Assembly: GCA_902806565.1 (NCBI GenBank)
Contig: CADCXA010000009.1
Location: forward strand, 496,001 to 560,000
DNA length: 64,000 bases
From: Hypoxylon rubiginosum
Taxonomy: Eukaryota > Ascomycota > Sordariomycetes > Xylariales > Hypoxylaceae
Direction of reading: 5' to 3'
Positions 44,823 to 54,753 of this stretch are shown here, one piece after another. The notes beneath the pieces are model-generated. The model made no database searches, was not told the DNA's origin, and saw only the letters and a list, made by a program, of their open reading frames with translations. The position numbers and the translations under genes were made by a program. Position 1 is the stretch's first letter; each line of letters starts with the position of its first letter.

Positions 44823-46835
44823 ATGGTTATATATCACCCCCTATCTCGAGAAAATCGCGAGTTCAGGCTCGCCCGTTTCCGCCAAGTTCAAGGCGAAAGC
44901 CACGACGATGGCTGCGCCAAGATTTCTCTGGAGCTTAAACAACTGTCGATGAACGACAAGCCTCTGTATAGAGCCTTATCCTATGTCTGGGGCAGCCCTA
45001 CTGAGACAGTTGACATCGAAGTGAACGGCGAGCTACTCTCTATTGGGTCGAATCTCCGCGCCGCATTGCTGCAACTTCGCCGAGACCAAGACTGCTCTTG
45101 GATATGGGTAGATTCGATCTGTATAGAGCAGACCAACACCGAGGAGAAGAGTTGGCATGTCAATGAGATGGGCAAAATCTTCAGCGGTGCGGAGCAAGTC
45201 TATCTGTGGCTTGGACCTGCTGCGGATGGCAGCGACGAAGTTATGGACTTGGTTTCTCATATCGGCCCCACCGCGCTTCAACTTGGGGATATTTCTAGGC
45301 CAAAACGCGTCCTGAGAGATCGCATTAGGGATTACGTTATAGATCGGTCTGCCGCCGGGGAAAATAACCAGCACATCCATCAAGATACTATCGAAGCCAG
45401 TGATAGCGAAACAGTGGATGAAGATCGCGTTACTCTTATAGGAGACTTCATCCTAGGTCTCACTCAGAATCTGGCACTACTCGGTGGACATGAACAATCG
45501 CTGATACCTGGGATTGAATGTCTCCTCCGGCGAGATTATTGGCATAGGGTTTGGATAGTGCAGGAAGTATCTCTAGCAAAAGTGGCTACCGTGGTATGCG
45601 GCCAGAAGACTGTGGCTCTGGATCTTTTTGACGCCGTATTCTCAGCTGTCTGGTTCACTCGGCAATGGGTGGCCGTCGAACGGCTGTTCAGTCCATTTTT
45701 CCTCCCACTACAAGCAAATCTCTATGGCACAATCAAATGCATCAGCGTCTGGCGTGAGCGTCGAAAAGGTCGAAGTGTGCTCTTAAGAGATGTCTTGCTC
45801 GAATACGGTGAATCGCCGCAAAGACCGCACTATACTGCCACCGATCCCAGGGACATCGTTTTCGGTATTCTCGGCGTCATTTCCGATCTAGCAGATCTGG
45901 ACGTTCATGCCGACTATAGCAAATCTACGGCAGAAGTATATGCCTCCGTAGCTCGAGCCATGATCTATCGCTATGATGAGGACCCCAATGCTTTCCAATA
46001 TCATTTAGGGATATGCAACCCGGCCAACACTTCGTCAGATCTGCCATCTTGGGTCCTAGACTTTCGAAAAGTAGGCCAATACGGAATAGCGTCCTGGCCT
46101 ATAAGCTATTCCGCGATGTTTAGTGCGTCCAAGGGTGCTTCTCAACCCCGGAACGCTAGAAATAACTGCCTTGATGATCCTTCAGTCCTTCGCCGTCGGG
46201 GGTGTCTGGTAGACGTGGTAACAGAGGTGATGGCACAACCACAATGGTATCATGAAGATGGGCATGACTTATACCTTGACGAGGAAATAGCCTGGTTAAG
46301 ATCGGTCATAGATTTCACAAATATTGCGACAGATCCGAGTCCTGCTGAGGACTATGTGTGGCGGACGCTCCTACTAGATGATAAAATGGGGGGTGCCGAA
46401 TATCTCCGGGGAAAGGATAACGAAGTTGCCCAACTTATCCGCCGGATCGTTCGTAGGCATAAGTTTCATGCAGATGAACTGAGCTCTACCCAAGTAGACT
46501 GGATTCGGCGTGGTTCATCAATCGCAAACAGGGATAGAGACGACTTGGTTGGGATGGCTCAAACCTTCAGCGAGGGGTACACATTCTCTCTTTCGATGAA
46601 CAGTCGTCATCGTACGCTCTTCAAGACCGCAGATGGCAGACTCGGGCTCGCCGACAAATCAATACGTGCAGGGGACCTTGTAACACTCATCTGGGGGGTA
46701 AATGCGCCCGTCATCCTCCGGGAACGGGAGAATGACGGCGGCTTTATATACCTCGGAGAGGCATACGTAACCGATATCATGTACGGGGAATACCTGGAGA
46801 CTCGGCCTCCTGAGAAAGACTTTGACATCTATTGA
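44823..46835 (+). CDS. HET-domain (heterokaryon incompatibility) protein
   Basis: Single exon, 670 aa, complete. It has the full HET domain: YRALSYVWGSPTETVDIEVN, IGSNLRAALLQLRR, CSWIWVDSICIEQTN, MGKIFSGAEQVYLWLGPA, then RRDYWHRVWIVQEVSLA and ATDPRDIVFGILGV. The tail (LADKSIRAGDLVTLIWGVNAPVILRE and EAYVTDIMYGEYL) matches the conserved end of the family, the same as in the HET gene at the left edge. No NACHT, WD40 or ankyrin module is attached. It is expected to trigger self/non-self recognition or immunity-like cell death; partner unknown. The insert at residues 155-220 is poorly conserved. Confidence 0.93.
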   Translation: MVIYHPLSRENREFRLARFRQVQGESHDDGCAKISLELKQLSMNDKPLYRALSYVWGSPTETVDIEVNGELLSIGSNLRAALLQLRRDQDCSWIWVDSICIEQTNTEEKSWHVNEMGKIFSGAEQVYLWLGPAADGSDEVMDLVSHIGPTALQLGDISRPKRVLRDRIRDYVIDRSAAGENNQHIHQDTIEASDSETVDEDRVTLIGDFILGLTQNLALLGGHEQSLIPGIECLLRRDYWHRVWIVQEVSLAKVATVVCGQKTVALDLFDAVFSAVWFTRQWVAVERLFSPFFLPLQANLYGTIKCISVWRERRKGRSVLLRDVLLEYGESPQRPHYTATDPRDIVFGILGVISDLADLDVHADYSKSTAEVYASVARAMIYRYDEDPNAFQYHLGICNPANTSSDLPSWVLDFRKVGQYGIASWPISYSAMFSASKGASQPRNARNNCLDDPSVLRRRGCLVDVVTEVMAQPQWYHEDGHDLYLDEEIAWLRSVIDFTNIATDPSPAEDYVWRTLLLDDKMGGAEYLRGKDNEVAQLIRRIVRRHKFHADELSSTQVDWIRRGSSIANRDRDDLVGMAQTFSEGYTFSLSMNSRHRTLFKTADGRLGLADKSIRAGDLVTLIWGVNAPVILRERENDGGFIYLGEAYVTDIMYGEYLETRPPEKDFDIY

Positions 46836-46983
46836 CCTAGCTTAAACCTGCACCAGAACGGATATCCGCACCGTACCAGCTGTCACAGATATTAAAGACA
46901 AATAAGTACAGAGGAATTGAGATTCATTTCGTATGGATACCCTGCAGATAAGGCTACCTAGATAGAACCAAAAGCGTACAGGC

Positions 46984-48184
46984 TCAACTCAACTCCTTAG
47001 TATCGCGGAAGCGGTGGCTCGCAAAGGCGGCAGGGAGAGCATCACCGGCGACCTTAGCATTCTCCACGAAGTGCCTAACCTCCTTCTCCTCCCCGTCGCC
47101 CAGCACGACGTCGAGCGCGCCCCAGTTCTGCTCCAGGTACTTGACCCTCCTCGTCCCGGGGATGGGAAAGACGTCGTCCCCCTGCCGGAGCAGCCAGGCG
47201 AGCGCGAGCTGGGCGACGGTGCACCCCTTCTTGTCGGACAGGGCGCGGAACGCGGCGACGACCCGGACGTTCTGGTCGCGGTTCTCGGCCAGGAACTGCG
47301 GCAGCACCTTGGGCCGTATGTCCTGGCCGTCGGACGCGAACTCGCCCCGGCTGAAGTCCGTCGTCAGGATGCCGCGGCCCAGCGGCGTGGCCGCCACCAC
47401 GGCGGTACCCGACTCCCGGCACGCGGCGAGGAGGTCCCCGCCCGCGGGACCCTCGATCTCCCGGTCGAAGACCGAGTACCCGGTCTGCACGGCGGCCACG
47501 TGCGCTACCTTGGCGGCGCGGCGGAGGGTTGCGGAAGAGACCATCGAGAGGCCGATGTGCTTGATCTTTCCCTCGCTATATATGAAGATTAGTCTCGATT
47601 AAGCAGGTACTGAGGCGATAGGTGAGTATTTTTTACTCTTGCAGCTCTTTCAAGGCGCGCATGGTCTCCTCGATAGGGGTTTCCGGGTTGACGCTGTGGA
47701 TATAGTCTACGGTGCCCATATTGTCAGAAACGAACCCCTAGTGAGAGGACAACTAGGACTCACAAAGATCAATGAAGTCAACACCAAGAGCCTTCAGGTT
47801 CTCATCGCAGGCCTTCTTCGTGTATTCGTACGAGCTGTCGGTCGCCAAGGTCTTGCTGCCCTTGACGTAGCCATACTTGGTAGCGAGGAAGATCTGGTCG
47901 CGCTTTCCGGTTCGCTTGAACCATTTATTCAGGAGTTCCTCGTTATCTCCGTAGAGACTTTACGATGGTTAGCATCTACATACCCGTTCAAGGGGAGAGA
48001 AGGCTTACTCAGAGGTATCCCAAAAGGTCTCGCCCAACTCTAGAGCTCGGTCCAGGACCTTAAATCGTTCCTCGTCGCTAAGAATCTCTCCGTAGGCATG
48101 TGACATTCCCATGAGGCCCAATCCGAGCCTCGGTACGAGGGGGCCATTCTTGCCCAGGGGCTTGAGGATAGGCTTGGTAGACAT
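46984..48184 (-). CDS. Aldo/keto reductase
   Basis: Four exons: 48184-48009, 47957-47764, 47706-47637 and 47575-46984 (introns 51, 57 and 61 bp); 343 aa. The catalytic tetrad is visible: D56 and Y61 in WDTSDLYG, K86 in FLATKYG and H127 in YYIHSVNPETPIEE. GRGILTTDF and the C-terminal IPGTRRVKYLEQNWGALDV bind NADP(H). It belongs to the yeast YakC / AKR13-like branch. It would reduce an aldehyde or ketone in the cytosol. The last exon is strongly GC-rich (about 47040-47540), while the first exons are not. No signal peptide. Confidence 0.92.
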
Positions 48185-49257
48185 ATTGGCGTGAAAGTGG
48201 AGTGCGCCTACCGAAATAGACAAGTGATAAAGTAGCAAGTAATGAACTACACTGGCTCTGAAGATGTTGGATACATGAGACTAGAGACGGAAGAAACTAG
48301 CATTTATATACCTCCTATCGGTCGACTTGTAGGAGCCGATGCCTCCTAGAGAACCTGCACTGCGCCGCAGGCAGTCGTATATGCTGGCCATCACTTTCTT
48401 AGGCAAGGGACAAATCTTGAAACCATCAAACCCTATCCCCGCCCATTAAAATCCGTGAAAGTGCAAGTTTTGAAGGGTTTAAAGGCGATCGTCCGATTCC
48501 AGGCACTGCTAAAGAACACGCATGTTGGTCGAGGATTTGAGATCCAGTTCGTTCAGCCAATCAGCGTACAGAGTTTCCGAGCAGACCAATCAGTCTCGAT
48601 ACAGTCTGGGCGTCCAATCGAACGACGCGGGTTGAAAGCGGATGCGGGATTCGATGAACCGGGCATAGCGACCGGATGCTTAAGTCAGCTCTTATGTAGG
48701 TACCTAGATAGTTGCAGTTTACCTGGTCTGTTTCGGCATGAATCATTCATGTCATGAAGTGTTACCGGTGCATTGTACGACCAAGAGATATACATCCGGT
48801 GAGTCAAACGGCGTGTACGGTTGCAGCCACCATGCAGCCTTCAAGCAGTCTCCCAATTCAAGCTCAATTGCCACGTGCGTTGGTATCGGAATATGCACCT
48901 CCTTTTCAGCACGTCCTTCGAGATAACATGCAGAGAATAACCGATAATTCATTGCTAAGCTATAGGTAGGTAATTCATGAGTACTAACTTTCGTCGACTT
49001 TCGACTTTCATCGACTTTCAACTTTCAACGTCGAGACTCTGGATGGAGTTTCAGCGTCCTGTCGCCCAGTGTCGTAGCTAAGAAATGAAGAAGCAAATGG
49101 ATGTGCCTCGAGTTTCCCAATGTCAAAGAGAACGCCGATGTAACTCTAAATCCATGAACCCGAATGATCAGGGCCATGATGAATAAAACGAAAATCAAAC
49201 CCCTTTTTCGATCCCATGCCCCCTGCCAAGTCTAGTCCCAACCATAGCCGAAGAAAT
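48185..49257. other. Intergenic region
   Basis: 1.07 kb between the AKR start and the end of the Kar5 gene. It contains the (CGACTTTC) repeat listed next and a motif copy at 48695. Short frames at 48455 and 48738-48969 are not credible. Confidence 0.5.
48989..49030. repeat. Short tandem repeat (GACTTTC unit)
   Basis: CTTTCGTCGACTTTCGACTT followed by more TCATCGACTTTCAAC copies, about five imperfect units. Confidence 0.6.
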
Positions 49258-51117
49258 TTAGATCAACTCAGGGGAAACGGTGGCATTTGAATGAGTACCC
49301 GTCTTCGCAGAGAAAATCCGCCAAGCTTGTGGGAAGGTCGAGGACTTCGTAGTTGGCACATAAAGGTCGGCATATAATGATTGGAATGAAGAGAACGCGA
49401 GACCCGCGACTTCGCCTTTTGGAACATTAGCAATTTATAACACCCCATAACCGTATCGAAGTGGTCTTACCTAAAGCGAGGAGGGCTAAGTTCCTCACCG
49501 CAGAAGGCGGAAGCCCATACGAGCCTAGTACGAGTGATGCTGCCGGACCCCACACGTACGGCCACCAGGATGAGGTAGACGATTGCTTAAAAAATGAATT
49601 GCCAACGTAGCTTGCCGAGGCAGCTGTGTCCTCTAGAGTGTCCCGAATTTCGTTTGTGATGTTACGTGCTTGATGTAGAAGATGTGTATGATCATGAAAT
49701 TCCGTTGTTAGATTCTCTGCAGCATAAACGAGGCGCTGCATGCCCTAAGTTTACGTCAATACAAAAACGCCTTGAGATGAATCACATTGGATTTTTTCTT
49801 TGATACTCACCTGTTCTAGATTTCCCTGTCTCGATTCTAGATCGGCTGCTCGAAGACGCGAAATCTCCTAAAGATGATTAGTCAACTTCATGGTCAGCAG
49901 ACCATGGTGATATAACGTACTACTTGAGTTTGCAGATGAGCTGCGGATTCAGTGATTGCTGCGACTGCACTCGTAGCTGTGTCTACTGCCGATTGTGCAC
50001 GTTCGTTGACGAGCTGCAGTGACTGCTCATAGGCAAATGCCATTCCTGCTTGATGCTCGACAACGCTCGCGAAAGTAACTTCAAGCACTTTTTGCAGATT
50101 GGCAGCGTTCTCTGTTCCCGAATTTACCGCGTCCGTAGTTTCCTGGGATACAGTTAGCAAGAGACATTCATGCCCGAATCAATATAGAACTATTACCTTT
50201 ACTGCATGAACAAGTCGACCAAGGAAGATGTCTTCTATCGACTTCAGACTTTTCTGTAACTGGTCGATCCTTGGTGACAGCTCGTCTAGTCTGCCACCGG
50301 CTTCTCGAGCACGCAAGTCCAAGTTGTTCATGTGCTGCTCGAAATCCTTGTCGACATCATCAGAAAATCTACCCATAACCTTCGTCAATCGTTGGAATAT
50401 GAGAATTTGCTGATCTAAAAAATGTTAGCGACTAAATATAATTCTAGAAATGTTTACATACCTTTCTCATTGTCTGCCCTAGCGGCCTCGCAGAACCTCA
50501 AAGCCTTATGGCGATAACTGACCCAGGTGTTCTAGGCCGAGTCAGATTCGCCTAAGCCTTGGAGGCAGCTGTCGATCTCCGCCGAAGAGACGTGCAGATG
50601 ACCCCAATTCTGGAGGGGCAGTTGGCTCAAGACAGATTCGCGGAAATTCGCACACTCCCTTGGGATCTGAAAGCTGCCCCTCTCCAGATCGCAGATGGCT
50701 AGGCTCGCCGCATAAGAGTCGACAAAGTCTCTGATTTTGCGACCGCTGTCGGTCAGGACAGTTGCGTCATTCTTGCCTTCGAGAAGTTCGCAGTTGTTCA
50801 CCAATAGCCGTGCTGCTGTCCTGTGGCATAGAGGCTCCGATTCTAGCTCTCGCAGTTCATTCAGCGTTACTTCGTAGGGACTTGGCGATCGTGAGCCAGA
50901 TTTGAGGAGTTGTGATAGACCATCTCTTGTCGTACCAAGATTGGACGCGTCTTCCACATCTAGGTAGATAGTGGTTAGTGATTAAATAATAAAGTGCCTA
51001 GGTAAGCAACGAGAGACCCTCACCTGTGTTTATTTTAGGCTCGCGACGCCACGAGAGGCCCTCGACGATATGAGACTGGGCGAATAAGAAGAGGACGGTG
51101 ACCTTTGCCCAATCCAT
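49258..51117 (-). CDS. KAR5: Nuclear fusion (karyogamy) protein, Kar5/Tht1 family, one in-frame TAG
   Basis: Seven exons: 51117-51024, 50959-50462, 50414-50197, 50142-49924, 49867-49811, 49744-49471 and 49415-49258; 1518 nt, 505 codons plus stop, matching yeast Kar5 length. It has a signal peptide ([20 protein letters not shown]), a Cys-containing luminal domain ([40 protein letters not shown]), long coiled coil ([20 protein letters not shown]), and hydrophobic C-terminal segments ([18 protein letters not shown] and [17 protein letters not shown]). Kar5/Tht1 acts in the ER/nuclear envelope to fuse nuclei in mating. Codon 174 (50534-50532) is TAG, between GESDSA and NTWVSYR; a CAG-to-TAG change would explain it. 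Either the mating gene is inactivated, the stop is read through, or the base is a consensus error. Confidence 0.85.
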
Positions 51118-51819
51118 GATGACCTGCTGGTGATTTTTGTATCGCTTGGTTACATCTAGGAGCTTGGAAAAAGGTGAAAGGTAAAAGGTGAAAGGTAAAA
51201 GTGAAGTGTAAGAGTGCAGTAGAAGGAAACGAGACGCGGCTTCAATATTTTAGGAGAGGAATCAGCAGCAATTATCCTTGGCCTGCTCGTGGGTACAAGG
51301 ATGATACCTACATGTATGTACCTAGTATTTCAAAACTAACAAGCAGGGAAGTCACGATAGGTAATAACGTGAACCCTTTTTCCTACCCCTTACCCGAACG
51401 CACGTCGTCTACTCTTTCCTCTCCTACAATTTAAGCCCCACTTAGAAGGCCAAAGAAGGAAAGAACCTATTTCTATCCCGTATCTTATTTTCATCGTATC
51501 GGATTTCAACATGTTTCTCACCTGAATGTCTACACACGCGTGGTTTTCATCTGATGTACTGAAGGCTTTGGCTTTGAAAGATAAAGCAGCAGCTCTTCAA
51601 GTTTGTAGTCTGGTAGTCCAGTAGTCGAGTGATTACTGTTTGTTAAATACTCTTATAATCGCATATCTAAGACCGCCTTAGCGCATTTTCACGTGACTTT
51701 ATCCCCCAATCTTTTATTTCCCATTGCCAAGCATCGCGACTCGAACTCTACAGCTAAAATCCTAGGGTCTTGAAGTCTGCAGTCAATTGATTTCGCCGCA
51801 GAAATCCCCAGGTATCACC
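51118..51819. other. Divergent promoter region with tandem repeat
   Basis: 702 bp between KAR5 and the mitochondrial uL6m gene. It contains an imperfect repeat (AGGTGAAAGGTAAA units) at 51170-51205. No gene seen. Confidence 0.5.
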
Positions 51820-52661
51820 ATGCTGGCGCCTTGTAGGGCCAAAGTCCTCGAGAGAGCTGTGTCGAGTAGCGCCGCTGCTGTCACTCTCCCAGCTTTCCTC
51901 GTCCCGGCCTTCCAAAGCGCACCACCCCGACGCCAGTTCTCGAGTACGCCGTACAGACCGTCCAAGCTCGGCCGGACACCGATATCGATCCCCCCAGGCG
52001 TCGAATTGACCATTGGCGAGCCCAGGGTGAAGAAAGATCCCACTACCTACCTGAGGATACCGAAACGGACCGTCACCGTCACGGGCCCGTTAGGAAAACT
52101 CGATTTGGAGATTCCTCCGTTTCTCACCATTGACCATGACGAAGCGTCCAAGAGGGCAATTCTCAGCATTGAGAACAGGGATATCAAGAAGCAAATGGAG
52201 ATGTGGGGTATGTGCAACAGACCCTGCTTCTGCTAGCTACTATGGCAATGTACATTCCAGCTTGAGGGCCGAAACTAACCCAAGTGGAATTAGGAACTAC
52301 GTGGGCGTACATAAACGGACACATCATCGGCGTATCGGAAGGGCACACGGCCATCTTGCGACTAGTAGGTGTTGGGTACAGGGCGACGATCGAGGAACGG
52401 CCGAAGAAGGCGCAGTACCCGGGGCAGAAGTTCGTGTGCGTGAAGCTCGGCTTCACCCACCCCGTAGAAGAGCCGGTGCCCTTCGGCATGAAGGCCAGCA
52501 CCCCGCAGCCGACGAGGATCCTGCTCGAGGGCATCAACAAGGAGGAGGTCATGTCGTTCGCGGCGCGGATACGCAGGTGGAGGAAGCCGGAGCCGTACAA
52601 GGGGAAGGGCATATTCGTCAACGACGAGACCATCAAGCTCAAGCAGAAGAAGATCAAATAG
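51820..52661 (+). CDS. MRPL6: Mitochondrial large-subunit ribosomal protein uL6m
   Basis: Two exons, 51820-52207 and 52294-52661 (86-bp intron); 251 aa. A basic N-terminal presequence (MLAPCRAKVLERAVSSSAAA...FSSTPYRPSKLGR) is followed by the L6 fold: PISIPPGVELTI, KRTVTVTGPLGKLDLEIP, TTWAYINGHIIGVSEGH, LRLVGVGYRATIE, LGFTHPVEEPVPFG and RIRRWRKPEPYKGKGIF. The last stretch is the L6 signature that contacts 23S-type rRNA. It assembles into the large subunit of the mitoribosome. Exon 2 is GC-rich. Divergent from KAR5. Confidence 0.95.
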
Positions 52662-52790
52662 ACGGTCAGAACTATGCAACGGAATTATTCTGGTTCGGCA
52701 ACCTGTATCTATGTACTTCACAGACGGCAGATGCCCGATCAAGAGAAATATGTACTTTTATGTATCCTCTACCTATGCCGTACAAAATGT

Positions 52791-53852
52791 TTACTTCTTC
52801 GCGAGCACCTCCTGGACTACTTCGAGAACCTGTGCGTGGGCGGCAGCAGGTGCGGCAACGACACCCTTGTTGTCCGCCAGCGTCCGTCCGATGCTGAAGT
52901 TTAGTGGCTTGCCGTGGATATCTGTCACGGCACCGCCAGCTTCCCGGACAATGAGATCGCCTGCTGCGTGATCCCAAATCTTCTCCTGGTAAGTCGCGCT
53001 GACTGGCAACCGCAAGTAGATATCCCCTGCGCCTCGCGCGATAGAAGCGTACTTGGCCTGCGAGTCCATTCTCACACTGGGGTTCGTGATGCCCAGTAGC
53101 TTTGCAATTTCAGCCTGGTCCCCGTGGGACGAATGGCCCGCCTCCACGCTCTCGCAGAACGTCGCAGCGGCGATGTCGGTGATTGCTCTCATAGAAATGC
53201 TCTTTTCCGTAGCCAAAACGCCAGTAGTCAGTGGGCGGCTCGTAGCACCTTGACCTAGCACACCGGAGAACAGAACTCCCCGGCCCTCGTCCGTCTGGCC
53301 GGACTCCATGCCTCCCGACAGCGGAGCGGCATCGTCAATGGGGAGGTTCGGGCAGCCTAGCACTCCGACCTTGACATCCCCGTCCACCATCAGTGCGAGA
53401 CACACGGCATACTGTCCGCCGCGCAGGAAGCCCTTGGTTCCATCAATAGGGTCGATAGCCCATATGCGACCCTTGGCGCCGCCCTTGCTGTTGCCGTAGT
53501 CGATCATCGTCAGCATAGTCTCCTCGTCCTTGATACCCCCGCCGAGCAGGCCCTCGGCCGCGGAGTCGGAGAGCTGGGCCGTCTTGACCAGGTCCCAGAT
53601 GGTCTGGCGCAGGTTGGCGTCCTGGCGCAGCTGGGCGGCCTCCTCCTCGGCGACGATCTCATCGTCGGGGAAGCTGGCCTTGAGGGCGCTGATGATGAGG
53701 GCCTGGGCGCCGAAGTCGCCGATGGTGACGGGCGACTTGTCGTCCTTGGAGACGGTGCCCTTGGCCTTCTCGTGGAACACGCGCTTGGTCAGGATGGCGG
53801 CGCGCTGGACGGCCAGCTGGGCCACTTGGAGCTCTTTAGCGTATGACGACAT
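52791..53852 (-). CDS. MET22: 3'(2'),5'-bisphosphate nucleotidase (HAL2/MET22)
   Basis: Single exon; from the ATG at 53852 the protein is 353 aa (MSSYAKELQVAQLAVQRAA). The lithium-sensitive phosphatase motifs are all present: EIVAEEEAAQLR, the metal-binding DPIDGTKGF, and WDHAAGDLIVREAGGAVTD. It hydrolyses 3'-phosphoadenosine-5'-phosphate to AMP, clearing the by-product of sulfate assimilation. The frame is open to an ATG at 54026 and would add 58 residues with a hydrophobic stretch (SLLISSLVIVTLAIFLSRAL); that longer form could be a membrane-anchored or mitochondrial isoform. It complements MET10 in the same window functionally, though they are 33 kb apart. Confidence 0.93.
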   Translation of the reverse strand: MSSYAKELQVAQLAVQRAAILTKRVFHEKAKGTVSKDDKSPVTIGDFGAQALIISALKASFPDDEIVAEEEAAQLRQDANLRQTIWDLVKTAQLSDSAAEGLLGGGIKDEETMLTMIDYGNSKGGAKGRIWAIDPIDGTKGFLRGGQYAVCLALMVDGDVKVGVLGCPNLPIDDAAPLSGGMESGQTDEGRGVLFSGVLGQGATSRPLTTGVLATEKSISMRAITDIAAATFCESVEAGHSSHGDQAEIAKLLGITNPSVRMDSQAKYASIARGAGDIYLRLPVSATYQEKIWDHAAGDLIVREAGGAVTDIHGKPLNFSIGRTLADNKGVVAAPAAAHAQVLEVVQEVLAKK

Positions 53853-54753
53853 GTTATTATGAGTGTAGGGCGTGTGATATCGAATGCCGGGGGAGAGATG
53901 AGAGGCCAACGAGGTAAGGCGGGGCAGAGCTCGAGACAGAAATATAGCCAGGGTCACGATGACGAGGGATGATATGAGCAGAGATTTAGCAGAGATTGCC
54001 TTTTTATCGTCTTTATTAGTCTTCATGCGGCACTATGTTCACTTGGGAGTAGATCATCCACATTCGTTTGCAAGAAAATGGGGTGGTAAAATTCCGTTTG
54101 TATAGTCGTTACGTATGCCCATCTAAAAATCGTGGGGCCTTGCAGACTTCTCTTGAAAATTTAGAGGTGCAATACAATACCTAAACGGCAGCCAACGGCA
54201 GCTAGCCGCGCTAATGCTGGCCTCCGAGACATTTGTCATGCGTGCTCAGCTCTCCGTAGCCCAGGTGTTTGTGTTATACTGATACCGATAGCCTCAATTC
54301 CAGTGGATGCAGCCTTAAAAGTATGAAAGTTACAGGGGAAGCTCCAGCTGTGTGGAGGCAGTCGGGCGCTGAACCCCGGTCCGTCGCCCATCCGACGGCC
54401 GTAGCTTAACAACTTAACCTTTTGTGTGACAATCGCAGCAAAGAAAACAATGGGTTGCGTGAGCTGCATGCATACCCCCAGACCCTTCCATCCCACTCAA
54501 GCCAAACGTGTAAATGGGCTGAAATGTTGACATCCCCTATCCGAACATAATTTTAATCTGATAATCTATCGACCAGCTTTCTACATTGCCAACCCGACCA
54601 TTTATCTACCAGCACTGCCAGTCGGACGGCGCTCACAAAGGACGAGGTGGTCCTCTACAAGCTTGCCGACCTTAGAGCCTTAGTAGCTTTGCAATCCTCC
54701 AGCTTTTGCCAATACTACCCTAGCAACCCTGGCGCCTTGTCGACTTGCCTACC
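53853..54753. other. Intergenic region, possible upstream extension of HAL2
   Basis: 901 bp between HAL2 and the Rsm1-like gene. The first 174 bp are open in frame with HAL2 from an ATG at 54026. Otherwise no gene seen. Confidence 0.5.
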
